A stretch of 64,000 bases of DNA from Cyclobacterium lianum (GCF_900143075.1 NZ_FRCY01000007.1:124001-188000), one strand, 5' to 3'; counted from the first letter of the stretch, positions 35,788 to 44,929 are shown. The notes: generated from the letters alone by a model not told the origin. Made by a program: numbers and translations.

Positions 35788-36336
35788 ATGGCTATGATGG
35801 AAACCAAAGAATTAATTTCACTCGAACCTGAAAAGCGGATTGATTTTCCAAATCTGTTGGTGAGAACGCATTTTGGAAATGTTTTCTTCCAGTCGATGAT
35901 AAAAAACAAAAGAACGATTGTTTATATCAATCCTTCGGAAATAATTCCGCAGGACAACTCAGAAAAAAACAAATTTCTGGAAGGGCTTAGACTGCTAAAA
36001 GCACTTAATTTTAACCTGATTGGGTTTAACCGAAAATCCTTCGACGAACACCTCAGATCTGTAAATTGGGTCAATTCCTACCTGAGCGAAGATCTGGTAT
36101 TTCCTATATTCTACCAAACCAAACAGGAGACAAGCACCAATCCGCTTGGCCAGTTAAACGAAATGGCAGGTTACAAAAATCCGGTTTTCTTTCTCGATAA
36201 GCATGGCTCAATCATAAAGGTATTGAATGGAATTAAGCCCGAAACCCGAAGTCTGGAAAAAATAGCCAGGCTGGCCTCCGAAATGGTATTGGGAGAACAG
36301 GATTTTAAAAAAGAAAGGGCACTAAGGGACAATTGA
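35788..36336 (+). CDS. Cysteine-free thioredoxin/peroxiredoxin-fold-like protein
   Basis: 182 residues with no signal peptide and no cysteine. Layout resembles AhpC/TSA-type peroxiredoxins: LEPEKRIDFPNLLVRTHFGNVFFQSMIKNKRTIVYINPSEIIPQDNSEKNKFLEGLRLLKALNFNLIGFNRKS, then NPVFFLDKHGSIIKVLNG as the cis-Pro strand region. The catalytic Cys position after the first strand is occupied by non-Cys residues, so it cannot be an ordinary peroxidase; it may be a redox-dead structural or regulatory relative. The assignment to this fold is by eye and tentative. Two further ATGs (35794, 35797) follow the first. The stop codon lies in the loop of a 9-bp hairpin (36321-36345). Confidence 0.6.
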   Translation: MAMMETKELISLEPEKRIDFPNLLVRTHFGNVFFQSMIKNKRTIVYINPSEIIPQDNSEKNKFLEGLRLLKALNFNLIGFNRKSFDEHLRSVNWVNSYLSEDLVFPIFYQTKQETSTNPLGQLNEMAGYKNPVFFLDKHGSIIKVLNGIKPETRSLEKIARLASEMVLGEQDFKKERALRDN

Positions 36337-36345
36337 TCCCTTAGT
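36321..36345 (+). terminator. Possible terminator overlapping a stop codon
   Basis: ACTAAGGGA (36321-36329) pairs perfectly with TCCCTTAGT (36337-36345) around a 7-base loop holding the gene's TGA. The following T content is weak (acctgtttt). Confidence 0.5.
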
Positions 36346-36362
36346 ACCTGTTTTCCCTGGCT

Positions 36363-36830
36363 TCAATTTTCAAAAGATTCTTTGATCAATTGGGGCTGAA
36401 GGCTTTTTTCACTGATCTTTTCGGTCTTTCTCGTACTGCTCTCCTTTTCGGCAGCATTCAGCTCCTTCTTCTCGTGATACTTTTTAATACAAGCTTCTAC
36501 TTCGGCCCCTGTTTCTATCTTGATTTTATTGGTGATAACAGAACCATGAACAACGCCGGTATCGCCGATCACGGTAATATCTGTAGCGACCACCTCACCG
36601 ACCACCTCTCCCAAAATAGAAACGTGGTTGGCTTTAACGTTACCAATAATCTGGCCCGTTTTTCCAACAATGACCCTTTTGGTGGTAGTCAGGTTTCCCT
36701 GGATGATACCCTCAATCCGGATATCATTGCTGGAATCGATATCACCTATCATCCGGAAGCCAGGAGCAAAAAAGGAGGTTGAACTTGGCCCATCCAGAGC
36801 CGGATTGGATTTTTTTTCTGAGGTCCACAT
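36363..36830 (-). CDS. Bactofilin (polymer-forming cytoskeletal protein)
   Basis: About 155 residues from the ATG at 36830 (MWTSEKKSN); an ATG at 36869 adding 13 residues is possible. The central bactofilin core is clear: FFAPGFRMIGDIDSSNDIRIEGIIQGNLTTTKRVIVGKTGQIIGNVKANHVSILGEVVGEVVATDITVIGDTGVVHGSVITNKIKIETGAEVEACI, a right-handed beta-helix of short repeats. A charged disordered tail of about 45 residues follows. Bactofilins form membrane-associated filaments that position cell-wall or polysaccharide machinery and affect shape and motility. It is convergent with the thioredoxin-like gene and no peptidase partner is adjacent. Confidence 0.93.
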   Translation of the reverse strand: MWTSEKKSNPALDGPSSTSFFAPGFRMIGDIDSSNDIRIEGIIQGNLTTTKRVIVGKTGQIIGNVKANHVSILGEVVGEVVATDITVIGDTGVVHGSVITNKIKIETGAEVEACIKKYHEKKELNAAEKESSTRKTEKISEKSLQPQLIKESFEN

Positions 36831-37480
36831 ACTCGTTCTTTTTATGTTAAAAACTGTTTGAGAGATCATTTTACCAGATCAAATAATACAATAAACTCTA
36901 ATTATATTTTAAATATAGAACATAAAAATATACTCCACAAGAAAAAATTTTACAAAGCATTTTCAGGTAATTTAAAACAATTTTACCGTATATATTATTG
37001 TATTTTTACCTGTACCTACAATTATAAATCATTTTTTAGATTCTATAAGAATTACCCCGAAAAAAAGGAACATTTAATTTATTAATATTTTAATATTTTA
37101 TTTCCTTTTGCATGAGGAATAAACATAAAGACCAATAATGGTAGCGTCAAATTCAATTATCTGGAGTGATAGCGTTTGGAACCATTATTTTTTCAGAATC
37201 ATTGTTTTAGTTTTGAAAATAAATGAGAGTTATTTTCCTGCCTGTAAAACGCATTTTCCAGGCAGCTTTTGGTAAATCGACAGTATGGTGAGTTTCGAAA
37301 AACATAGTTTAATTATACCAGTTATTTCTTTTATTACATAAATGGGTTTATAGGTTATAATTTTGATTTACAACCTCAATTTTTTAAATTCCATTTTGTT
37401 TATCTTGTTTTAAGTCATAAATTCGAGATACAGAAGTGAAGTAAGATAGCTGGATTTCCGGGTTAAATTAAAGTTGCGGC
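36831..37480. other. AT-rich non-coding region of about 650 bases
   Basis: Long, strongly AT-rich gap between the bactofilin gene (minus) and the response regulator (plus). It has simple TA-rich repetition around 37079-37101 (aatattttaatatttta). A 75-codon plus-strand frame at 36858-37085 has the composition of random AT-rich sequence and is not called. No structured RNA was recognised. It is the largest gap of the window. Confidence 0.5.
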
Positions 37481-37909
37481 ATGAAACAGAAACTTGAGAC
37501 CATTATTGTAGACGATGACATCTTGACCCTGCACTACATTAAAAAAATTGTCAAAACTTCCCCCTTAGGCGGACCGATTCACACTTCGGAAAACGGTAAG
37601 TTGGCATTTCAGATTCTGGAAGACCGCAAAGACGATTTTGATACCATACTTGTCTTTCTGGATATCAACATGCCGGTAATGGATGGTTGGTCATTTTTAG
37701 AACTGCTACAGGAAAAAGCTTACAAAAACAAAATCCAGGTGGTAATGGTCACCTCCTCCACCGATCCGGCAGACAAAGCCAAATCCAATAAATACCCTCA
37801 GGTAATTGGCTACCTGGAAAAGCCCGTGTATCCACAGGTATTCACCGAGATATACAATCTGTTCGATAAAAATATCGTCATCACCAAAAACAAAAATGCG
37901 ATCAATTGA
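37481..37909 (+). CDS. Single-domain response regulator (CheY-like receiver)
   Basis: 142 residues forming one receiver domain and nothing else. Acidic pocket Asp11-Asp13 (IIVDDDILTL), phospho-acceptor Asp61 in VFLDINMPVMDGW, the switch Thr/Ser in VVMVTSSTDP and the conserved Lys in GYLEKPVYP are all present. There is no DNA-binding output, so it would signal by protein contact, like other orphan Bacteroidota receivers. No histidine kinase is adjacent. It precedes smc in the same direction, but smc has its own promoter. Confidence 0.93.
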   Translation: MKQKLETIIVDDDILTLHYIKKIVKTSPLGGPIHTSENGKLAFQILEDRKDDFDTILVFLDINMPVMDGWSFLELLQEKAYKNKIQVVMVTSSTDPADKAKSNKYPQVIGYLEKPVYPQVFTEIYNLFDKNIVITKNKNAIN

Positions 37910-37995
37910 TGTAACCCCTGCATTTTGTTCATTCCGTTCGCATTTCCGTACTCCACGGCACATCATTATCAGTTGACAACAGTTTTCCTGCTCCC

Positions 37996-38025
37996 TTGCA
38001 AATTGCCTGGATTGGGTTAAATTTG
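37996..38025 (+). promoter_or_regulatory. smc promoter
   Basis: TTG at 37996-37998, a 19-base spacer and TAAATTTG at 38018-38025 match the Bacteroidota consensus at both elements. Being inside the longest open frame of smc, it argues that translation starts at the ATG at 38047 (22 bases downstream) and not further upstream. Confidence 0.72.
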
Positions 38026-38046
38026 TTAGGTATTAAATCAACCTGC

Positions 38047-41000
38047 ATGCAGCTTTCCAAACTAGAGATAAGAGGTTTCAAAAGTTTCGGTGATAAAGTC
38101 CTGATCCATTTTGATAAGGGGATCACGGGTATAGTAGGTCCGAACGGTTGCGGCAAATCCAATGTAGTGGATGCGATTCGCTGGGTGCTTGGAGAGCAAA
38201 AGACCAGAATGCTCCGCTCGGATAAGATGGAAAATGTCATTTTTAATGGGACCAAAAATCGCAAACCGCTCAACATGGCTGAGGTGTCCCTGACCTTTGA
38301 AAACACCAGAAACCTGCTCCCGACCGAATATACCCATGTCACCATTACCCGCAGATACTACCGCTCAGGGGAAAGTGAATATTTACTCAACGGGGTCACC
38401 TGCCGGCTAAAGGACATCACCAACCTTTTTCTGGATACCGGTATCAATTCCAATAGCTATGCCATCATAGAACTGAAAATGATTGATGAGCTTCTCAACG
38501 ATAAAAATAATTCGAGACGGGATTTATTTGAAGAGGCAGCGGGGATATCCAAATTTAAAACCAGAAAAAAAGAAACCTTAAAAAAACTGGAAGACACCGA
38601 TGCAGACCTGGATCGGGTGGAGGACCTATTGTTTGAAATAGAAAAAAACCTCAAGTCCCTGGAAAAGCAAGCCAGACAAGCCGTTCGTTACTTCGAACTT
38701 AAAAAAGAGTATAAATCTTTAAGCATAGCACTGGCTAAAAAAGGGGTGCAGGACCAGAGCCAGGCGCTGATCCATATCAATCAAAAATTGGAGGCCGAGA
38801 ATGACCAGAAAATACAATTAAACGCCTCCATTTCCGCCAAAGAAGCTGCTCTGGAATCCTTAAAGTCGGGCATGGTGCATAAAGAAAAACTACTGGGCTC
38901 CCGGCAGAAATCATTAAACGAACATGTGCTGAAGATACGGCAATTTGAAAGCGACAAAAAAATAAAAAACGAACGATTGCGCTTTCTTCAGGACAAATCC
39001 GAACAACTCAGAACCCAAATTGAGCAAGACAAGAAAAGCAATGAAAGGGCTGGGTTCAGTATCAAATCTCTGGAACAGGAGCAGCAAGTCGCTGGGAAGC
39101 TGATCGCAGAGAAGGAACAGCAGGTGCAGGAGCTGAAAGCCATGTATGAAGAAAAAAAGGTACAGCACAACGCCCAGCAGGAAAAGCAAAAGGTCCTTCA
39201 AAACAGCTACTCCCGAAAGCGGGATGAGCTGTACCAACTTACCAAAAGCCAGGAAATCAAACAAATTCAACTCAACAGCCTCAAGCAAGAGTTGGAAAAA
39301 ACCGCTACCGATGACAGTAGCCAGGAAGAAAACCTTGCTGGGTTTACCGAAAGCCTGACCGGAATACAGCAACAACTGGAAAAGGAAAACCAGGAACTGC
39401 AACAAATCAAAAGTGAAGAGGAAAGTCATCAACTGAAACTGGAAGAGGCTACGCGGATGCAGGATCTTATCCGGGAAGAATTGACCCAGATCAACAGAAA
39501 ACTTGATGCCAGGAGTAATGAATACCAACTGACCAAGTCCCTGGTGGATAACCTGGAAGGATTTCCCGAGGCCATCAAGTTTTTAAAAAAACACAGCAAC
39601 TGGGGCAAAAACAAACCTCTTCTCTCCGACCTGCTGACCACGGATGAAAAGTACCGCGTTACAATAGAAAACTTCCTTGAAAACTACATGAATTATTATG
39701 TGGTCGAAACCGAAAAGGAAGCTATAGAAGCGGTGAAGTTATTGAGTGATGCCGGAAAAGGAAAAGCAAATTTCTTTGTTCTGGAAAGGTTTGAAAAATT
39801 CCGTCCCTCTCAGAACAAACTGTTTTCAGATGCGGTAGCCGCTACTGAAATCATCGAATACGATCAGAAATACGCGCCTTTGGTCGCTTTTCTTTTAGAT
39901 GACGTGTACATCTTCAATGGCGATATCCATCAGGTACCCAGATCACAAGAGGCCATTTTTATTACGGAAAGTGGCAAATTCATCGATCGAAAATTCACCA
40001 TTTCAGGAGGATCTGTTGGTTTGTTTGAGGGAAAGAGAATTGGCAGGGCCAAAAACCTGGAAAAATTGGACAAGGAGATCAAAACCCTTCAGAAAAAGAT
40101 CAGCGAAGTCCGAACCAATCTCGATAAAAAAGCCACGGAAGTTTCCCGGCTTAGGGCCATCAGTTTTAAACAAACACTGGAGGAAAAGCAGAAGATAGTC
40201 AACGAATTGAATCAGGAGTATGTCTCCCTGAAAACTAAAAGAGAACAATTGGCGGAAATGTTGTCTTCCAATGCCAACAAAAAAGAAGATATTCAGGATA
40301 GGCTTTCTGACCTGACCGAGGAGCTGGAAACGCTAAGACCGCAGCTTTCGGAAGCAAAAGAAGAGTTTGCGCGGATGGAGGAGGAAATCAATGATATTAA
40401 CGAAAGGCTGCAGGAAGTCGCGGAAGATCTTTCTATTCGCTCATCCCAATACAATGAAGAAAATATTCAATACCACCAGCACCTGAACAAGTTGCAAAGC
40501 ATCGAGCAGGAAATTGGCTTCAAACAAAGTACCTACGAAAACAGCAAAGCGCGCATTGAAACCGCCCAAATCGAAATGAGCCGGACAGATCAGGAAATAA
40601 GATCCCTGATCGAAAACAATGAGGTAAAAGACGATGAACTCATAGAACTCTATGGTGAAAAAGAAACCATCGAACAGGGCGTCAATGAAGCAGAAAAAGA
40701 ATATTATGCGGCAAGAGGTGAAATCGATGAAGTGGACAAGTCTGTCAGAGAAATCCAGAAACGCAAAGAACAGGTAGACAGTCTGGTGATGGAACTGCAG
40801 CAGGCAGCCAATGAAATCAACCTCAAGCTCAACGGATTGAAGGAGCGGTTAAGTGTGGAATTTGAAATTGACCTCGACCAATTGATGCAGGAGGATCCCG
40901 AAATCGATGCCCAGTTTGACGGTAAAGACGAAACATACATCAAGGAGGAAGTCAGCAAAGTCAAACAAAAACTGGAGAAAATGGGACCGGTAAATCCCAT

Positions 41001-41607
41001 GGCCATGGAAGCCTACGATGAAATAAAAGAGAGGCATACCTTTATTACCGAACAAAGAGATGATTTGCAAAAGGCAAAAGCCTCATTGGTGACTACCATC
41101 AACGAAATCGATCAGGTAGCCAGGGAGACGTTTCTGGACGCATTTGAAAAAATCAAGAGCAACTTCGTCAAAGTGTTCCGATCGTTATTCACGGAAGAAG
41201 ATGACTGTGACCTGAAACTGTCCGACCCGGATTTACCACTGGAAAGCAGCATAGAGATCATCGCCAAACCCAAGGGAAAACGACCCTTGTCCATCAATCA
41301 GCTCTCCGGTGGTGAAAAAACCCTGACCGCTACCTCCCTGTTGTTTTCTATTTATCTGTTGAAACCTGCACCATTCTGCATTTTTGATGAAGTGGATGCC
41401 CCGCTCGATGATGCCAATATTGATAAATTCAATCAGATCATCCAAAAATTCTCCAATGAATCCCAATTCATCATTGTCACGCATAACAAACGAACCATGG
41501 CCAGCACGGATATCATCTATGGCATTACGATGATAGAGGCAGGAGTCTCAAGAGTGGTCCCGGTAGATCTCCGGGAACTGGTCGAAAACGACGAGGAGCA
41601 AGCATAA
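38047..41607 (+). CDS. smc: Chromosome segregation ATPase SMC
   Basis: About 1186 residues from the ATG at 38047, the usual SMC length. N-terminal head: MQLSKLEIRGFKSFGDK with Walker A GPNGCGKSN (about 32-40) and the SMC Arg-finger region RWVLGEQKTRMLRSDKMENVIFNG. Long coiled coils flank a hinge (roughly 515-680; NWGKNKPLLSDLLTTDEKYRVTIENFLENYMNYYVV and GKFIDRKFTISGGSVGLFEGKRIGRA). C-terminal head: signature LSGGEKTLTATSLLFSIY and Walker B FCIFDEVDAPLDD. It organises and separates newly replicated DNA together with ScpA/ScpB, which are not in this window. The start is chosen from the family and from the promoter at 37996-38025. Confidence 0.96.
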   Translation: MQLSKLEIRGFKSFGDKVLIHFDKGITGIVGPNGCGKSNVVDAIRWVLGEQKTRMLRSDKMENVIFNGTKNRKPLNMAEVSLTFENTRNLLPTEYTHVTITRRYYRSGESEYLLNGVTCRLKDITNLFLDTGINSNSYAIIELKMIDELLNDKNNSRRDLFEEAAGISKFKTRKKETLKKLEDTDADLDRVEDLLFEIEKNLKSLEKQARQAVRYFELKKEYKSLSIALAKKGVQDQSQALIHINQKLEAENDQKIQLNASISAKEAALESLKSGMVHKEKLLGSRQKSLNEHVLKIRQFESDKKIKNERLRFLQDKSEQLRTQIEQDKKSNERAGFSIKSLEQEQQVAGKLIAEKEQQVQELKAMYEEKKVQHNAQQEKQKVLQNSYSRKRDELYQLTKSQEIKQIQLNSLKQELEKTATDDSSQEENLAGFTESLTGIQQQLEKENQELQQIKSEEESHQLKLEEATRMQDLIREELTQINRKLDARSNEYQLTKSLVDNLEGFPEAIKFLKKHSNWGKNKPLLSDLLTTDEKYRVTIENFLENYMNYYVVETEKEAIEAVKLLSDAGKGKANFFVLERFEKFRPSQNKLFSDAVAATEIIEYDQKYAPLVAFLLDDVYIFNGDIHQVPRSQEAIFITESGKFIDRKFTISGGSVGLFEGKRIGRAKNLEKLDKEIKTLQKKISEVRTNLDKKATEVSRLRAISFKQTLEEKQKIVNELNQEYVSLKTKREQLAEMLSSNANKKEDIQDRLSDLTEELETLRPQLSEAKEEFARMEEEINDINERLQEVAEDLSIRSSQYNEENIQYHQHLNKLQSIEQEIGFKQSTYENSKARIETAQIEMSRTDQEIRSLIENNEVKDDELIELYGEKETIEQGVNEAEKEYYAARGEIDEVDKSVREIQKRKEQVDSLVMELQQAANEINLKLNGLKERLSVEFEIDLDQLMQEDPEIDAQFDGKDETYIKEEVSKVKQKLEKMGPVNPMAMEAYDEIKERHTFITEQRDDLQKAKASLVTTINEIDQVARETFLDAFEKIKSNFVKVFRSLFTEEDDCDLKLSDPDLPLESSIEIIAKPKGKRPLSINQLSGGEKTLTATSLLFSIYLLKPAPFCIFDEVDAPLDDANIDKFNQIIQKFSNESQFIIVTHNKRTMASTDIIYGITMIEAGVSRVVPVDLRELVENDEEQA

Positions 41608-41641
41608 AAAATCCGGATCGCATACCTTCTGCGACCCGGAT
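41605..41641 (-). terminator. Terminator of the YeeE/YedE sulfur operon
   Basis: ATCCGGATCGCA (41611-41622) pairs with TGCGACCCGGAT (41630-41641) with one mismatch. On the minus strand the hairpin is followed by six T, so it ends the operon of the minus-strand gene at 41668, and it lies just past the smc stop. Confidence 0.75.
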
Positions 41642-41667
41642 CAGGTGACATTTCGAATTAAGGGGTA

Positions 41668-42156
41668 TCAGTTCGGAAGTTTGTCAGCAAACCTGCCATA
41701 CACCCAGGTTCCGGCTATGGCACTTAGCAGCGTAACCAGTACCACGGAGAAGCCTGAGCCAATCTGTGCAAACAGGGGGCCGGGACAAGCACCTGTCAGT
41801 GCCCAGCCCAATCCAAATAGGAAACCTCCTATGACCTGACCTTTTCTGAATTCTTTATCCGCAATTTTGATTGGTTCTCCCTCCAGGGTTTTGATGCCCA
41901 GTCTTTTGATCAATTGGATGGAGATAATACCTACCAAAATGGCGGATCCAATTACTCCGTACATGAAAAAAGACTGTAACCTGAACATCTCCTGAATGCG
42001 AAACCAGGAGATGACTTCGGCCTTTACAAATACGATCCCAAATAAGACCCCAACGATCAGGTACCGCAGGAGCTTCCATTTGGATTCCCCCGTCTCGCGC
42101 ATATTGGGTGCCTCACATTCTATTGGGTTATTTGATTTCTTTTCTATTACTTTCAT
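41668..42156 (-). CDS. YeeE/YedE-type thiosulfate transporter, second half (DUF6691-like)
   Basis: 162 residues with four predicted membrane helices. Signature Gly/Cys pattern of the half-size YeeE/YedE proteins: RKGQVIGGFLFGLGWALTGACPGPLFAQIGSG, where the Cys in GACPGP is the conserved site for thiosulfate relay. The full-length E. coli YeeE/TsuA contains two such halves in one chain; here they are separate genes 39 bases apart and would form one transporter. It is placed with a persulfide dioxygenase and a rhodanese, so uptake of thiosulfate or other sulfane sulfur is likely. Confidence 0.87.
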   Translation of the reverse strand: MKVIEKKSNNPIECEAPNMRETGESKWKLLRYLIVGVLFGIVFVKAEVISWFRIQEMFRLQSFFMYGVIGSAILVGIISIQLIKRLGIKTLEGEPIKIADKEFRKGQVIGGFLFGLGWALTGACPGPLFAQIGSGFSVVLVTLLSAIAGTWVYGRFADKLPN

Positions 42157-42195
42157 TTTGCTATTTTTTGATGGATGTATTAAGCCTCCCGGTTG

Positions 42196-42777
42196 TTAAA
42201 ATCCAACCCAGCTCATGATAAGGGGGAGAAACAAGTGCGTCATGACAAAGCCTCCCGCCATAAAAAAGATGGTTGCCAGCAATGATGGCCACTGCAGGTT
42301 GCTGATCCCCATAATGGCATGACCTGATGTACAGCCTCCTGCATATCGTGTACCGAAGCCCACCAGAAAGCCTCCGATAACGAAAAAGAACAATCCTTTT
42401 AGGCTAAATAAATTTGCCCAACTGAAAATATCGGCGGGAAGAAGGCTGTTGAAATCAGCGATACCCAGCTCGCTCAAATCCTGTTGGGTACTTGCAGCAA
42501 TCACTATTGCATCCGGATTGGATAAAAACAGGGATGCTATCAGCCCCCCAAGAAATATACCGACCACGAAGAGGATATTCCAGATCTCTTTTTTCCAATC
42601 GTATTGAAAGAAAGGAATGTTCGCAGGCATACAGGCCGCGCAGACATGCCTGAGCGATGAGGATATGCCAAAAGATTTGTTGCCAATAATCAATAATGCG
42701 GGTACGGTTAACCCAATCAGGGGTCCTGCCACATACCAGGGCCAGGGCTGCCTGATCCATTCTACTATCTGTTCCAT
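42196..42777 (-). CDS. YeeE/YedE family thiosulfate transporter, first half
   Basis: 193 residues with about five membrane helices. The family motifs are [16 protein letters not shown] (paired Cys, residues about 44-58), GGLIASLFL and [27 protein letters not shown], whose GGCTSGH holds the Cys of the sulfur relay. It is the first of the two half-transporter genes and is followed 39 bases later by the DUF6691-like half. It follows the dioxygenase-rhodanese gene by 227 bases in the same direction. Confidence 0.88.
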   Translation of the reverse strand: MEQIVEWIRQPWPWYVAGPLIGLTVPALLIIGNKSFGISSSLRHVCAACMPANIPFFQYDWKKEIWNILFVVGIFLGGLIASLFLSNPDAIVIAASTQQDLSELGIADFNSLLPADIFSWANLFSLKGLFFFVIGGFLVGFGTRYAGGCTSGHAIMGISNLQWPSLLATIFFMAGGFVMTHLFLPLIMSWVGF

Positions 42778-43004
42778 TTTTTTAAATTTATTTGTCTGAT
42801 TTATCGGGTTGAATACCAGTTTGCAGACTAGTCCCTTTTATAATCCATACAGACAACCACAGGGAATAACAGATGCATAAACACTGCCGTCTTTCTGTAT
42901 GATAGGAAATAAAGGGGAATATCAGGCCGGTAAGGTCGGAAAAATGGCAGGAAACCAGGCGAACCGGACCCTGCCATCAACCAACACATCAACCAAAAAT
43001 AACT

Positions 43005-44426
43005 TTACAATAGGGTGGTCGGGCAGACATAGTCAGTAACTTCAAACTTGCCCGATGCCTTTATGGCATCAAAACCACCGCGAATATCCACCAGGTTTTC
43101 ATACCCCCTGGCCCTCAATACAGAATTGAAAATCATGGACCTGTATCCCCCGGCACAATGCACATAATAAGGCATGTTTTTATCGATTGCTGCCATGTTT
43201 TCATTGATGTAATCCAGTGGTAAATTCTCTGCACCCACCAGGTGTTCACTTTGGTGCTCACTGGCTTTTCTCACATCTAAGATCTTAATGTTCCTGACCT
43301 TAGCAGAAAGAGCTGCCAATTCATCCACAGATACAACTGAAATACTGTCTGTCTCTCTACCGGATTTCTTCCAGGCATCTATCCCCCCTTTCAAATAACC
43401 CAGTGCATGATCATATCCAACTCTCGCCAGGCGGGTAATCACCTCCTCTTCCCGGCCCTTATCGGCCACCACGAGAATCTCCTGTTTGACATCAGGGATC
43501 ATGGTCCCTACCCAAACCGCAAAGCTACCATCAATGCCAATATTAATGGAATTGGGGATAAAACCTTTGGCAAATTTTTCAGGGGAACGGGTATCCAATA
43601 CCACAGCTCCGGTTTCGTTGGCTGCTGTCTCAAACGCTTCCGGCGTCAAAGCCTGCTGTCCCCTATCCAATACCGTATCGATGCTGTCATAGCCCTGGAT
43701 ATTCATCAGGACATTTTGAGGGAAATATGCAGGAGGTGGAGTAAGACCGGTAAGCACTTCTTTGACAAAGGCTTCCTTGCTCATTTCCTGCAGGGCATAA
43801 TTGGTCTTTTTTTGATTACCAAGCGTATCGCTGGTTTCCTTACTCATATTTTTACCACAGGCGCTTCCTGCACCATGGGCAGGATAAACGATCAGATCGT
43901 CTGCAAGAGGCAGGATCTTTTCCCTTAATGAATCATACAGGTGTCCGGCTAGTTTCTCCTGGGTCAGATCTTTCACCACCTTTTGTGCCAGATCTGGCCT
44001 GCCCACATCACCGATAAACAGGGTGTCGCCGGTGAATAGGGCAACATCCTTACCTGCTTCATCAGTGAGCAGAAAAACCGAACTCTCCATGGTGTGACCC
44101 GGGGTGTGAATCACCCGGATGCTGGCATTTCCCAATTGGAATACCTGGTTATCCTTAGCTACAATAGCATCAAAGCCCATCTGCATACCCGTAGGTCCAA
44201 ATACAATTTTTGCTCCTGTCTTGGCTGACAAATCCTGATGTCCCGACACAAAATCCGCATGGAAATGGGTTTCAAAAATGTATTTGATGGTAGCACCATT
44301 CCTTTCGGCCTTATCCATATAAGGCTGTACCTCCCGGAGCGGATCTATAATGGCCGCTTCACCATTTGACTCAATATAGTAGGCACCCTGCGCCAGACAA
44401 CCGGTATATATTTGCTCTATTTTCAT
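43005..44426 (-). CDS. Persulfide dioxygenase-rhodanese fusion (second copy)
   Basis: 473 residues with the same layout as the protein at 12579-13958: an MBL-fold dioxygenase (metal motif ETHFHADFVSG near residue 55, HTPGHTMESSVFLL, FTGDTLFIGDVGRPDL) followed by a cysteine-less rhodanese (VGTMIPDVKQEILVVADKG) and an active one with Cys424 in YVHCAGGYRSM. In this family persulfide is oxidised to sulfite and sulfane sulfur is moved by the rhodanese. A small single-domain rhodanese precedes it and the thiosulfate transporter halves follow it, all on the minus strand, so this copy belongs to a dedicated sulfur operon, unlike the solitary copy. Confidence 0.9.
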   Translation of the reverse strand: MKIEQIYTGCLAQGAYYIESNGEAAIIDPLREVQPYMDKAERNGATIKYIFETHFHADFVSGHQDLSAKTGAKIVFGPTGMQMGFDAIVAKDNQVFQLGNASIRVIHTPGHTMESSVFLLTDEAGKDVALFTGDTLFIGDVGRPDLAQKVVKDLTQEKLAGHLYDSLREKILPLADDLIVYPAHGAGSACGKNMSKETSDTLGNQKKTNYALQEMSKEAFVKEVLTGLTPPPAYFPQNVLMNIQGYDSIDTVLDRGQQALTPEAFETAANETGAVVLDTRSPEKFAKGFIPNSINIGIDGSFAVWVGTMIPDVKQEILVVADKGREEEVITRLARVGYDHALGYLKGGIDAWKKSGRETDSISVVSVDELAALSAKVRNIKILDVRKASEHQSEHLVGAENLPLDYINENMAAIDKNMPYYVHCAGGYRSMIFNSVLRARGYENLVDIRGGFDAIKASGKFEVTDYVCPTTLL

Positions 44427-44570
44427 CGGTATATTTTTCTATTTTTATTGTTTAATCGTCTGCTCCGACGCTAAATCGGAGGAATATTTGATTTTCATCT
44501 CAAATGCTTACAATACTCAAATTAAACGCTTCGATTTGAAAGCGACTAGGACTTTGGTCACATAAGGAAC

Positions 44571-44897
44571 CTAAAATGGCCAGGAAATAATTCCATCCCT
44601 AAGGTTATAGACTTTGGTAAAGCCCATTTCAGCCATTGTAGCACAGGCATGGCCGCTTCTGTTGCCACTTCTGCAATACAGGTAATATGCTTTGTCCCTG
44701 GGGAGATTTTTAAGCTGATTGGCAAAACCACTACCCATCATGTCCAGATTCCGGGCTCTGGGCAGCTTCCCACTATTGAATTCACCGGCGGTCCTGACAT
44801 CGATCAACACCGCTTTCGGATCCTCTATGCCCCTTTGGAAATCCTCCGCGCTGAGGTCAGTATACTGCTTTTCTTTTTTATGAAATAAATTAAACAT
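44571..44897 (-). CDS. Single-domain rhodanese sulfurtransferase
   Basis: About 108 residues from the ATG at 44897 (MFNLFHKKEKQYTDLSAEDF); 17 upstream codons are not needed. One rhodanese domain: AVLIDVRTAGEFNSGKLPRARNLD, then the active-site loop CRSGNRSGHA with a catalytic Cys, and a closing GFTKVYNLRDGIISW. It is cytoplasmic, with no signal peptide. First gene of the minus-strand sulfur cluster, about 145 bases ahead of the dioxygenase fusion. A good -7 element (TACTTTTG) lies 25 bases upstream of its start. Confidence 0.9.
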   Translation of the reverse strand: MFNLFHKKEKQYTDLSAEDFQRGIEDPKAVLIDVRTAGEFNSGKLPRARNLDMMGSGFANQLKNLPRDKAYYLYCRSGNRSGHACATMAEMGFTKVYNLRDGIISWPF

Positions 44898-44921
44898 GAT
44901 TTCTTTTGTTAACTGATACAA

Positions 44922-44929
44922 CAAAAGTA
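44922..44929 (-). promoter_or_regulatory. Candidate -7 element ahead of the rhodanese gene
   Basis: On the minus strand TACTTTTG matches TAnnTTTG, 24 bases before the start at 44897. A TTTG at 44949-44946 is 16 bases upstream, shorter than the usual spacing. Confidence 0.5.

Noticed and set aside
36858-37085. 75-codon plus-strand frame in the AT-rich gap
   Set aside because: Composition (Tyr, Phe, Asn, Lys, Ile) is what random AT-rich DNA gives, it overlaps the possible bactofilin start region, and no domain is visible.
37996-38046. 17-residue N-terminal extension of smc
   Set aside because: It is not part of the SMC family start and would place a promoter inside the coding region.
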